NCBI GenBank assembly: GCA_035340715.1
Contig: DAOQTX010000012.1
Coordinates: 1 to 54,824, forward strand
Length of the DNA stretch: 54,824 bases
DNA from: DAOQTX01 sp035340715
GTDB taxonomy: Bacteria > Bacteroidota > Bacteroidia > AKYH767-A > OLB10
Direction of reading: 5' to 3'
This document shows, piece after piece, positions 9,255-16,596 of the stretch. How positions within the stretch are numbered: the stretch's first letter is position 1; the number at the start of each line of letters is the position of its first letter. A program made the position numbers and the translations under genes. The notes under the pieces are model-generated. The model made no database searches. It was not told the origin of the DNA and was given only the letters and a program-made list of their open reading frames with translations.

Positions 9255-9485
9255 TTATTCATCAAGCAAAGTTACCATCACGGTTTGTGCTTCTTCCGAC
9301 CGAATGCCAATCAAAGAAGGCTCTAATGAAATAGCTATAGGGTTGCCAAATGGGGCAAATTGTTCCACCTTAACTACTTCACCAGGCAGAAAACCCATTT
9401 CCATCATTTTTTGACCAAGTTGTGCATCATTAAACGATTCTATTCGGCATTTTTCTCCCTTTTTTATGCTGGAAAGCGGTCTCAT
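9255..9485 (-). CDS. feoA: Ferrous iron transport protein A (FeoA)
   Basis: A 76-residue SH3-like FeoA domain protein with the typical LGQKMMEMGFLPGEVVKVEQFAPFG-type core (seen as MMEMGFLPGEVVKV) and the ending EAQTVMV. FeoA is a small cytosolic partner needed for FeoB activity. I place the start at the ATG at 9485; a TTG one codon upstream (9488) is less likely. The gene is directly followed by feoB. Confidence 0.93.
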   Translation of the reverse strand: MRPLSSIKKGEKCRIESFNDAQLGQKMMEMGFLPGEVVKVEQFAPFGNPIAISLEPSLIGIRSEEAQTVMVTLLDE

Positions 9486-9541
9486 CAATAGCTTTGCTTA
9501 TTTAGAATGATTTTAAACTGAGTGCTAAAATAACAATTATC

Positions 9542-9553
9542 TCGCATATGCGA
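9542..9553. promoter_or_regulatory. 12-bp palindrome upstream of feoA, candidate operator
   Basis: TCGCATATGCGA is a perfect palindrome. It extends to tatct/agata arms (9538-9558) if one base is bulged. It lies 57 bases before the feoA ATG, in the gap between the small lipoprotein gene and feoA. It does not match the classical Fur or DtxR box, so a regulatory role is inferred only from symmetry and position. Confidence 0.3.
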
Positions 9554-9590
9554 AGATATTTTTAAGTTGATTATTCAAAAATGACAAAGG

Positions 9591-9725
9591 TCAGCCGGAA
9601 CTGGTTTTTTGAGGAGTCTTTTTAGAAAAACTTGGGCAATCGCATTTTTTCTTAAACAACGCACAAGAAGAAATACTGATGAGAAATAGAAGGAAGAAAA
9701 GAAAATGAGCCAATCGCTTTTTCAT
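9591..9725 (-). CDS. Small lipoprotein with CxC motif, upstream of feoAB
   Basis: A 44-residue ORF below the usual length cut-off. It has a basic start (MKKRL), a hydrophobic stretch (about residues 6-19) and a lipobox ending SISSC (lipidated Cys21). A short, strongly basic mature part follows with a CDC pair (C28, C30) in the context KKKCDCPSFSKK. It would be a lipoprotein at the membrane with about 23 mature residues. It runs in the same direction as feoA-feoB, 105 bases upstream of the feoA start, and has a TATTTTTG promoter box at 9773-9780. The two cysteines could bind metal or form a disulfide; that is inference. I do not recognise a named family. Confidence 0.65.
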   Translation of the reverse strand: MKKRLAHFLFFLLFLISISSCALFKKKCDCPSFSKKTPQKTSSG

Positions 9726-9772
9726 GATTTAAAAATACAAATGATTCAATGAATGCATTGTTGATTAATGCA

Positions 9773-9780
9773 CAAAAATA
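9773..9780 (-). promoter_or_regulatory. -7 box (TATTTTTG) before the small lipoprotein gene
   Basis: Matches TAnnTTTG on the minus strand, 47 bases upstream of the lipoprotein ATG. No clear -33 element. Confidence 0.4.
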
Positions 9781-9815
9781 AATTTTATTGTGAATTCATT
9801 CCTTTTTTGAGTTTG

Positions 9816-9823
9816 TATCTTTG
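9816..9823 (+). promoter_or_regulatory. -7 box (TATCTTTG) for mlaEF
   Basis: Exact TAnnTTTG match ending 9 bases before the mlaE ATG at 9833. Transcription would start within a few bases of the start codon, giving an almost leaderless mRNA. It also argues against the TTG start at 9821, which would lie inside the promoter. Confidence 0.6.
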
Positions 9824-9832
9824 ATCGCTTGT

Positions 9833-10573
9833 ATGAGTTATCTAGAACAATTAGGCAATTACTGGCTTTTTTTGAAATTGCTTTTCAGCAAGCCCGAAAA
9901 ATTACGTCTCTATATTCAAAGAGTGCGCGATGAACTATTGAGTATAGGTAACGGTTCGTTGGGCATTGTTGCCTTGACATCAATTTTTATGGGCGCAGTT
10001 ATCACAATTCAAAGCGTCTATAATTTAGTAAATCCCTTAGTGCCATTGTATGCGGTAGGTATTGTAACTCGCGATTCAGTAATTCTTGAGTTTTCTCCAA
10101 CCATTATCATGTTGGTTTTAGCCGGCAAGGTTGGATCCAGTATAGCTTCTGAGATAGGAACCATGCGAGTTACCGAACAAATTGATGCACTTGAAATTAT
10201 TGGAATTAATTCATCGGGCTATTTGGTGATTCCAAAATTAGTAGCAGCGGTTTTGATTTGTCCATTTGTGGTAATCATCAGTATGTTTTTAGCGATTGCC
10301 GGAGGATGGATGGCAGGAGAGATGACCGGAGTGATACCAAGTGCAGATTATATAAAAGGATTGCAAGACGAATTTATACCGTTCAATGTTCTATTTGCAA
10401 TGATCAAAACCATCGTGTTTTCATTTTTAATTGTGTCCATTTCTTCCTTCTTTGGATTTTATACTAAAGGTGGAGCATTGGAGGTAGGGCAGTCCAGCAC
10501 TAAAGCGGTGGTTTACAGCAGTATTTTTATTTTAATCTTCGATTATATTTTAACCATGTTGATTCTGGCATGA
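9833..10573 (+). CDS. mlaE: MlaE-family ABC transporter permease
   Basis: A ~246-residue integral membrane permease of the MlaE family, which works with MlaF and an MCE-domain protein in phospholipid traffic between inner and outer membrane. Family motifs include FMGAVITIQ, the EFSPTIIMLVLAGKVGSSIASEIGTM-type block (visible as LAGKVGSSIASEIG), RVTEQIDALE and GINSSGYLVIPK. The start chosen is ATG 9833, because a perfect promoter box covers the upstream TTG. It overlaps mlaF by ATGA (10570-10573), so translation is probably coupled. No MCE-domain gene follows. Confidence 0.92.
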   Translation: MSYLEQLGNYWLFLKLLFSKPEKLRLYIQRVRDELLSIGNGSLGIVALTSIFMGAVITIQSVYNLVNPLVPLYAVGIVTRDSVILEFSPTIIMLVLAGKVGSSIASEIGTMRVTEQIDALEIIGINSSGYLVIPKLVAAVLICPFVVIISMFLAIAGGWMAGEMTGVIPSADYIKGLQDEFIPFNVLFAMIKTIVFSFLIVSISSFFGFYTKGGALEVGQSSTKAVVYSSIFILIFDYILTMLILA

Positions 10574-11319
10574 TTGAAGTACAAAACATATCGAAATCTT
10601 TTGGTAAGAAGAAAGTTCTGGATGATGTTTCCTGCAACTTTACACCCGGAATTGTAAACTTGGTTATTGGTGGTTCCGGTTCGGGGAAAACAGTGCTCAT
10701 GAAATGTTTGGTGGGTTTGTTTGATTCCGATCAGGGAAGTATTCATTACGATGGTCGAAACTTTTCGGAGATGAATTTTAAAGAGCGCAGACCTATTCGT
10801 CAGGAAATTGGAATGGTGTTTCAAGGCGGTGCATTATTCGACTCAATGACCGTTGAGAACAATGTAAGTTTTCCTTTACGAATGTTTACCGGAATGCAGC
10901 TTGATGAAATCAACGATCGTGTAAATTTTTGTTTGCAGCGAGTTAATCTATTAAACGTAAATAAGCTTTTCCCCAGTGAATTGAGTGGAGGAATGAAAAA
11001 GCGTGTAGCGATTGCCCGAGCCATAGCAATGAATCCAAAGTATTTGTTTTGCGATGAACCCAATTCGGGCCTTGATCCGAAAACATCTATTGTCATAGAT
11101 GAGTTGATAGAGGAAATTACCGAAGAATATAAAATGACCACGGTGGTTAATACACACGATATGAATTCGGTGGTGGATATGGGAGAAAAAATTATTTTTT
11201 TACATCAAGGGAGAAAGTGGTGGGAAGGAACATTTGAAGAAATACTTCAAAGCGACAATGTTGAATTGAACAACTTTATATTTGCTTCAAAAGTAATGCA
11301 GGTATTTAAGCGCAAATAA
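10570..11319 (+). CDS. mlaF: MlaF-family ABC transporter ATP-binding protein
   Basis: A 249-residue cytosolic ATPase partner of MlaE. Walker A is GGSGSGKTV (about residues 34-42). The signature is LSGGMKKRVAIARA, with the M/K variant typical of Mla ATPases. Walker B is YLFCDEPNSGLDP, and the switch histidine is in VVNTHDMNS. The gene ends the mlaEF unit in front of a hairpin terminator. The assignment to the Mla-type ABC family is firm; the substrate (phospholipid) comes from the family. Confidence 0.92.
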   Translation: MIEVQNISKSFGKKKVLDDVSCNFTPGIVNLVIGGSGSGKTVLMKCLVGLFDSDQGSIHYDGRNFSEMNFKERRPIRQEIGMVFQGGALFDSMTVENNVSFPLRMFTGMQLDEINDRVNFCLQRVNLLNVNKLFPSELSGGMKKRVAIARAIAMNPKYLFCDEPNSGLDPKTSIVIDELIEEITEEYKMTTVVNTHDMNSVVDMGEKIIFLHQGRKWWEGTFEEILQSDNVELNNFIFASKVMQVFKRK

Positions 11320-11320
11320 A

Positions 11321-11353
11321 AAAGCGCAACCGTTGTCGATTGCGCTTTATAAA
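11321..11353. terminator. Bidirectional hairpin terminator between mlaF and the DUF2795 gene
   Basis: AAAGCGCAA (11321-11329) pairs with TTGCGCTTT (11340-11348) around a 10-base loop, with A-rich and T/A-rich flanks on either side. It lies between two convergent genes and can serve both. Confidence 0.75.
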
Positions 11354-11368
11354 AACTATATACAGTTC

Positions 11369-11590
11369 TTAATATTCGTCTTCATTAAAAAAGAAATCTT
11401 CTTTGGTAGGATAATCCGGCCATATTTCTTCAATCGATTCATAGGCTTCTCCTTCGTCTTCCAACTCTTGTAAATTTTCAATCACTTCCATCGGTGCTCC
11501 ACTTCGGATCGCATAATCAATAAGTTCATCTTTGGTTGCAGGCCAAGGTGCATCCTCAAGATGTTGTGCAAGTTCTAATGTCCAATACAT
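11369..11590 (-). CDS. DUF2795 domain protein
   Basis: A 73-residue acidic protein. The segment WPATKDELIDYAIRSGAPMEVIENLQELEDEG (cited here by its ends WPATKDEL and QELEDEGE, about residues 16-48) matches the short helical DUF2795 domain, whose function is unknown. A C-terminal acidic and aromatic tail follows. In Bacteroidota such proteins are common single-copy genes. A TACTTTTG promoter box lies 57 bases upstream (11648-11655). Confidence 0.75.
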   Translation of the reverse strand: MYWTLELAQHLEDAPWPATKDELIDYAIRSGAPMEVIENLQELEDEGEAYESIEEIWPDYPTKEDFFFNEDEY

Positions 11591-11647
11591 ACTTTTCCGT
11601 TTTATAGGTTATCGTTAAAGTTCTCCCAAAATTGTTGTAAGGGGTTG

Positions 11648-11655
11648 CAAAAGTA
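11648..11655 (-). promoter_or_regulatory. -7 box (TACTTTTG) for the DUF2795 gene
   Basis: Matches TAnnTTTG on the minus strand. The expected leader is about 50 bases. It lies in the gap after the adenosyltransferase gene. Confidence 0.45.
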
Positions 11656-11694
11656 AAAAAATAAGAATGCAAAATGCAAATCGTTGAAATCTCT

Positions 11695-12243
11695 TTATTT
11701 TCGGGGACTCCAAGGGGTTTCTTCCACTTTAAAGTCGGCCGACAATTTGCGTGCCAAAACAAATAAAAAGTCTGCCAATCGATTCAGATATTTTAGAAAG
11801 ATTTCATCTATGTTTTCTTGTTCCATTAAAGCACAAACGCTTCGTTCGCTTCTCCGGCAAACGCATCGGGCTATGTGGCAATAAGACACAATGTTATTTC
11901 CTCCCGGAAGAACAAAAGAACGCATGGGTTCCAACTTCTCGTTCATTTTATCAATACCCATCTCCAACGATTCAATATCTTTCTCAAAGAGCTCCGGCAA
12001 TTTCATCTTTATATCTGCTTTACCAACCGCTAAGTGCGAGCCAATGGTGAATAATCGATCCTGTATTTCATTCAATGCACCTATGGTCCATTCATCTATA
12101 TCTTGACATTTCAATAATCCGATCCAACTGTTGAGTTCATCTATGGTACCGTAGGCTTCTATGCGCACATGATTTTTAGGAACTCTGATTCCGCCTAGCA
12201 AAGAGGTTTCTCCTTTATCTCCGGTTTTAGTATATATTTTCAT
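11695..12243 (-). CDS. ATP:cob(I)alamin adenosyltransferase, PduO type
   Basis: Transfers the adenosyl group of ATP to cob(I)alamin to make coenzyme B12. The 182-residue protein shows the PduO signature at the N-terminus (KIYTKTGDKGETSLLGG, about residues 2-18), AYGTIDELNS and the C-terminal active-site block (LPGG.., CHIARCVCRRSER). It overlaps the upstream ABC ATPase gene by ATGA. The window also encodes a methylmalonyl-CoA mutase large domain (41.4 kb), an enzyme that needs this cofactor. Confidence 0.92.
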   Translation of the reverse strand: MKIYTKTGDKGETSLLGGIRVPKNHVRIEAYGTIDELNSWIGLLKCQDIDEWTIGALNEIQDRLFTIGSHLAVGKADIKMKLPELFEKDIESLEMGIDKMNEKLEPMRSFVLPGGNNIVSYCHIARCVCRRSERSVCALMEQENIDEIFLKYLNRLADFLFVLARKLSADFKVEETPWSPRK

Positions 12244-12968
12244 ACCGCAGATTCTTTAACACTAATGATGTCTTTGTTGTTGGTATCCGAATCGATCATA
12301 CCATCCAACAAGCGAATGATGCGATGGGCATGTCGGGCTATATCTTCTTCATGAGTTACTACTATTATGGTGTTGCCTTGATCGTGAATTTCTTCAAACA
12401 AAGCCATGATTTCAATACTGGTTTTTGAATCCAAATTTCCGGTTGGTTCATCGGCTAAAATAATTGCTGGATTATTGACCAATGCTCTGGCAACGGCAAC
12501 TCTCTGACGTTGTCCTCCCGAAAGCTCATTTGGTTTGTGTGTCATTCGATCGCCTAATCCTACAGACTTTAAAGCGTGTTCGGCTCGGTCGTTGCGTTCC
12601 GATTTTGCTAGTCCACTATACACCAATGGTAATGCTACATTATCCAATGCGGTTGATCTTGGAAGTAAATTAAAGGTTTGAAAAATAAAACCAATTTGTT
12701 TGTTTCGTACATCGGCCAGTTCGTTATCGCTCATTTTACTTACTTCAATATCATTGAGCCAATAGTTCCCTCCACTTGGCGAATCGAGGCAGCCCATTAT
12801 GTTCATCAATGTAGATTTTCCAGAGCCGGAGGGTCCCATCATTGCCACATATTCGTTTTTTCGAATGCTGGTACTAATGCTGCGTAGGGCATGAATGGTT
12901 TCGTAGCCCATGTGATATAATCGGGAGATTTCCTGAAGTTTAATTATTTCTTTTATGGAATCGGACAT
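12240..12968 (-). CDS. ABC transporter ATP-binding protein, LolD/MacB type
   Basis: A 242-residue ATPase from the chosen ATG at 12968; an upstream in-frame start at 13010 would run into the methyltransferase gene. Walker A is GPSGSGKSTLMN, the signature LSGGQRQRVAVARAL, Walker B IILADEPTGNLD, and the switch VVTHEED. The MIMGCLDSPSGG-type sequence after Walker A and the GNLD motif place it in the LolD/MacB/FtsE group, which handles lipoprotein release, peptide efflux or cell division. The permease is not adjacent. It sits 2 bases after the methyltransferase gene and overlaps the adenosyltransferase. Confidence 0.88.
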   Translation of the reverse strand: MSDSIKEIIKLQEISRLYHMGYETIHALRSISTSIRKNEYVAMMGPSGSGKSTLMNIMGCLDSPSGGNYWLNDIEVSKMSDNELADVRNKQIGFIFQTFNLLPRSTALDNVALPLVYSGLAKSERNDRAEHALKSVGLGDRMTHKPNELSGGQRQRVAVARALVNNPAIILADEPTGNLDSKTSIEIMALFEEIHDQGNTIIVVTHEEDIARHAHRIIRLLDGMIDSDTNNKDIISVKESAV

Positions 12969-12970
12969 GG

Positions 12971-13744
12971 TCAGTATTTGATTATAAAGTTTTCTTTTGA
13001 AAGGTCGCAATTTATAAAGGCAAAGCCAAATTCAAAAAAGTCGATGCTGACAGTAATCTCATTCATCCCCTTTATTTCTTCCCAAGCTTTTGTCATTCCT
13101 TTTGACCAATAAATATCGTCATAAACTATAATGCAATTTTGTTTGATTTGTTTTAAAATTTCTTTTGTATAATTTATAGTTGCACCGTATTGATGATTTC
13201 CATCTATATAGATAAAATTAAATTGATGTTGCTTTAGCAAGCCGGGCAGCAAAGCATCAAAAGGTGCAATATGCGATTGTACATTATTTGCGTTGAAGTT
13301 TTTAAAATTTTCGCGAGCGATTGCTGCGGTATTTTCACATCCTTCAATGCTGTGAATCTGTTTCCCAGACTGGGCCATATACAAGGTGCTGATGCCCAAG
13401 GAAGTTCCTAATTCAAGTATGGATGTTGTTCCAAAATATTTTATGCTTTCTGACAAGAGACGATAATACTTTGATGCTTTCAGCGAGTTTTTGGCAATGG
13501 CAGAAATGCTGCGTTGATATTTCTTTTGCCCCTTAATGCCAGTGCCAAAATCATTGACCATGATGAGAGTTCTGTTCGTAAGCAATTGCTTTCGTAATTT
13601 TTCTATGGATTTGTATGGATGGTCAAGAGAGCTATTAGGAATAACCTGATCGACAAAATTGTAAACTAAAGGAGAATGTAAATCATATCGTGTTTTACGA
13701 TTTCTTAAATAGGATACAAAATGAGTTGCTTTGTGCCAGTTCAT
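12971..13744 (-). CDS. Class I SAM-dependent methyltransferase
   Basis: A 257-residue protein with a Rossmann-type SAM site. Motif I is ILELGTSLGISTLYMA (about residues 115-130), then HSIEGC (motif II acidic residue), DALLP, FIYIDGNHQYGATINY, and IVYDDIYWS. This is the pattern of the O-methyltransferase-like Methyltransf_24 group. The substrate is unknown. It lies between a DUF6089 gene (11 bases upstream) and the ABC ATPase gene, within a long leftward cluster. Confidence 0.8.
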   Translation of the reverse strand: MNWHKATHFVSYLRNRKTRYDLHSPLVYNFVDQVIPNSSLDHPYKSIEKLRKQLLTNRTLIMVNDFGTGIKGQKKYQRSISAIAKNSLKASKYYRLLSESIKYFGTTSILELGTSLGISTLYMAQSGKQIHSIEGCENTAAIARENFKNFNANNVQSHIAPFDALLPGLLKQHQFNFIYIDGNHQYGATINYTKEILKQIKQNCIIVYDDIYWSKGMTKAWEEIKGMNEITVSIDFFEFGFAFINCDLSKENFIIKY

Positions 13745-13755
13745 GATTGAACCGA

Positions 13756-14622
13756 TTATTTCAATTTTGTGCCAAAGGGCAGACAGTTGTCGTTGTATTT
13801 TTTGCTAAGCGTAAAGCTTAGAGTAACGTGTGTAAACATGTACCAATCTTTATCGCTTGCATTTCCTCTTTGACGATTAATATTAAGTGTTTTATCTACA
13901 ATATCAGAACGGTCGGATAAGATGGCTGAAAGCGCACCGTTAGCGGATAACAATAAAGCGGGATCAACATAAGTGGTACTGACATCATCTAAATAGTCGG
14001 TAAAAGTTCTTCGGGCACCGGATTCAAGAACCAAGCCCCATCGATGACCGAGTCGAAATTTAAAACCTCCTCCAAATGGAATCGACATTTGCAGTCTTTT
14101 ATATGGCTTTCGATCATTGTACTGTTCTAATCCCTGACCTTCGGTATTTAAAGGTTGTAATTCATACCAATCGCCATTGTATTCCGCCTTAGGGTTAAAT
14201 CTGTAACCGGCAATTCCTGCAAATAGAAATGGAGTCCAGGAAGATGAAACTAATTTTGCTGTTTGAAAAGGGAAGAAGTTAAATTCAAGTCCCAAATGCA
14301 GTTCAGTTATATTTGATTTAAACGACAAGTTTCTGGAGTTGGCAAAGTCATCGTTTGAATCAGCATCGTCCGCTTCTATAGTACCAATATTGAAGTTTAA
14401 TCGATACGACCAATGACTGTTAAACGAATGTCTGAATAAAATGGCTCCAGCTAAGTTTAGATTTTTAGGTTTGTAGAGTGATTTGTTGAGATCGCCTTTA
14501 TATCCTGAAACACCCAGTCCCAAACCTATTTCACTGCTTTGACTATAAACAAGATTAGTGAACAAAATAAACAGTAGGCATGTAGCTAAAGTTCTTACAA
14601 GCATGCCATAAGTACGAACCAT
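13756..14622 (-). CDS. DUF6089 outer-membrane beta-barrel protein, paralogue 2
   Basis: A 288-residue protein with a signal peptide (ending near NLVYSQ) and alternating beta-barrel strands ending in aromatic residues. It matches DUF6089, a Bacteroidota outer-membrane family of unknown role. Shared with the next gene upstream are RNLSFKSNITE, FNPKAE.NG.WYELQPL.TEGQG and FTDY.DDVSTTY, showing a tandem duplication. A second Met (residue 7) could be the real start. An interaction in envelope assembly or gliding is only a guess. Confidence 0.8.
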   Translation of the reverse strand: MVRTYGMLVRTLATCLLFILFTNLVYSQSSEIGLGLGVSGYKGDLNKSLYKPKNLNLAGAILFRHSFNSHWSYRLNFNIGTIEADDADSNDDFANSRNLSFKSNITELHLGLEFNFFPFQTAKLVSSSWTPFLFAGIAGYRFNPKAEYNGDWYELQPLNTEGQGLEQYNDRKPYKRLQMSIPFGGGFKFRLGHRWGLVLESGARRTFTDYLDDVSTTYVDPALLLSANGALSAILSDRSDIVDKTLNINRQRGNASDKDWYMFTHVTLSFTLSKKYNDNCLPFGTKLK

Positions 14623-14650
14623 TTAAAAAATAATTGTGTTTGAATGAAAA

Positions 14651-15562
14651 TTAGAACAACGGATATGCAACTCTTGAAGTTCTAAGCTTGAAGCTTGCAT
14701 TGAGCATTACAAACATATATGAATCTTTATCCGTAGGGTCGCCTCTTTGCTGACCTGCAACAGTAATTCTAGGATACTCCTGATTAGAGCGATCGGCTAA
14801 AAGCGCAGCTATGTATCCATTATTTTCTGCAATAATTCCATTGTCGTAATAGGTAGTGGATACATCATCAACATAATCTGTAAACGTTTTTCTTAGTCCC
14901 ATTTCGAGACCAATACCCAGTCTACGATTGAACGTATATTTAAACCCAATACCCACTGGAACAACGAATTGAATTCTGGAATACTTTTTTCGGGTTGGCA
15001 GCACACCTTGGCCTTCTGTTCCTAAAGGCTGCAATTCATACCACTCTCCATTAAGTTCGGCTTTTGGATTAAACTTAAACAACCCTGCACCTACAAATCC
15101 ATACGCAGCCATTTCAAATCCTCTTAAACCTTTTACACCTCTAAGTCTATAGCGGTGACCGGCTTGTTCTCGCAGAAAACTGAATTCAAGATTATTGGTA
15201 AATTCGGTTATGTTTGATTTGAAACTAAGATTACGATAGTTTCTGAAAAATTCTTCTGTCAATGCATCATCACCTCTCACTTGACCATGAGTAATTTGTG
15301 AGGTAATAGCAAATAAAGGTGATAATCGATATCGCATTCCAATGCCAATAGCAGGACGGGTTTGCGAGAACTCTAAATCTTTAAAATAATTGGTTCCAAT
15401 TTGATTTGCTCCTCCCAATTCACCTAAAAAGTTAGATGCTCCAAGAGAAAAAATAACTTCAGCACGATATCCTTTCCAACGGTCTCTGATCCGCTGTGCA
15501 GAAAGTAAACTTGGTAACAGTACCAATAACGCCAATACGGGAATAGTATAGGTTTTTTTCAT
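14651..15562 (-). CDS. DUF6089 outer-membrane beta-barrel protein, paralogue 1
   Basis: A 303-residue protein with a signal peptide (MKKTYTIPVLALLVLLPSLL, cleavage near SAQ). The same DUF6089 features as its downstream copy are present: the NLSFKSNITE strand, FNPKAELNGEWYELQPLG and FTDYVDDVSTTYY. The gap to the paralogue is 28 bases. The gene follows nadK, the usual Bacteroidota position of DUF6089. Expected in the outer membrane; function unknown. Confidence 0.82.
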   Translation of the reverse strand: MKKTYTIPVLALLVLLPSLLSAQRIRDRWKGYRAEVIFSLGASNFLGELGGANQIGTNYFKDLEFSQTRPAIGIGMRYRLSPLFAITSQITHGQVRGDDALTEEFFRNYRNLSFKSNITEFTNNLEFSFLREQAGHRYRLRGVKGLRGFEMAAYGFVGAGLFKFNPKAELNGEWYELQPLGTEGQGVLPTRKKYSRIQFVVPVGIGFKYTFNRRLGIGLEMGLRKTFTDYVDDVSTTYYDNGIIAENNGYIAALLADRSNQEYPRITVAGQQRGDPTDKDSYMFVMLNASFKLRTSRVAYPLF

Positions 15563-15662
15563 AGGCTATAAAAACAAAACAAAACGTTAATTACTCGTCT
15601 TGTGAAAACAGGGATAACAAAAATAACTAAAATAAACTATTTCCAAAAGGCCTGCCAATATT

Positions 15663-16541
15663 TCATTTTCTGGCATCTAAGCCCCATAATAATTTCTCTC
15701 TCAGCGTTTTAAGAAAATTCTCATTTTCCAGACGAACTAGGTTCATAGTGAAATCGGCTTTTCTAACCGCTAATTGTATCGAAGAATCGATGGTTACCGA
15801 TCTTGAGTCAAGCGAAGCCATAAAGTAGGTACTTCGACCTTCTACTTCTAAAGAAATTACATTTTTATCGGGCACCACAATAGGTCTCACATTTAGATTA
15901 TGTGGCGCAATGGGGGTTACAATGAAATTTTCGGCCTGAGGAACAATAATAGGTCCACCACAGCTTAAGGAATATCCAGTAGAACCACTTGGAGTGGCAA
16001 CTAGTAATCCATCAGCCCAATAGGAATTAAGATACTCACCATTTAAGTAGGTATGAATAATGATCATAGAGCTACTGTCTTTCTTATGTATAGTTAATTC
16101 GTTGAGTGCATAATTGATGTCCCCAAATAGAGTTTTGTTTGATTCTAATTTGAGCAAAGTTCTCTTATCAAGAGAGTAATGTCCTTTTTCTATTGAGTCA
16201 ACGGCATTGTAGATATAATCTTTTGAAACACTAGATAAGAATCCCATACGACCGGTGTTGATTCCCAGTATTGGAATACCTGAGTTTTGTACCAATGTCA
16301 ATGTGTCGAGTAAAGTACCATCTCCTCCAACACTAAAAACAAAGTCAACATTCTCTTTTATGTCACTATGGTCTCTGAATACATCAAATGATCGGATATC
16401 AACCCCTTGTTTTTTCAGCTGAAGAATCATAGGTTCGAACAAAACCAGATCAAATTTTCGCTTTTTTAAAGAATCAATCAGACTGTGTACATACTTTGAG
16501 TTTTCTTCGTTGAGCTGACGGCTATAAAGTGCGATTCTCAT
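15663..16541 (-). CDS. nadK: NAD kinase
   Basis: Phosphorylates NAD to NADP. The 292-residue protein has the diagnostic GGDGT (about residues 72-76), GINTGRMGFLS, NELTIHK, a GSTGYSLSCGGP block (visible as TPSGSTGYSLSCGGPI) and the C-terminal SRSVTID segment. Cytosolic. It lies in the CBS / Omp85-like / nadK / DUF6089 cluster, all leftward. Confidence 0.95.
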   Translation of the reverse strand: MRIALYSRQLNEENSKYVHSLIDSLKKRKFDLVLFEPMILQLKKQGVDIRSFDVFRDHSDIKENVDFVFSVGGDGTLLDTLTLVQNSGIPILGINTGRMGFLSSVSKDYIYNAVDSIEKGHYSLDKRTLLKLESNKTLFGDINYALNELTIHKKDSSSMIIIHTYLNGEYLNSYWADGLLVATPSGSTGYSLSCGGPIIVPQAENFIVTPIAPHNLNVRPIVVPDKNVISLEVEGRSTYFMASLDSRSVTIDSSIQLAVRKADFTMNLVRLENENFLKTLREKLLWGLDARK

Positions 16542-16596
16542 TTAAGTCGTATGGTTATTATTCATTAATGTGCAAGGTATGTAAAAAAAGCGCTCT

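Noticed and set aside
9525..9545. Fur-like 6-1-6 box (aataac-a-attatc) upstream of feoA
   Set aside because: The right half fits but the left half has mismatches, and AT-rich gaps give such partial matches easily. The palindrome next to it was kept as a weak candidate instead.
9821..9832. TTG start for mlaE giving four extra residues
   Set aside because: It lies within the exact TATCTTTG promoter box and adds MIAC, which is not a family feature.
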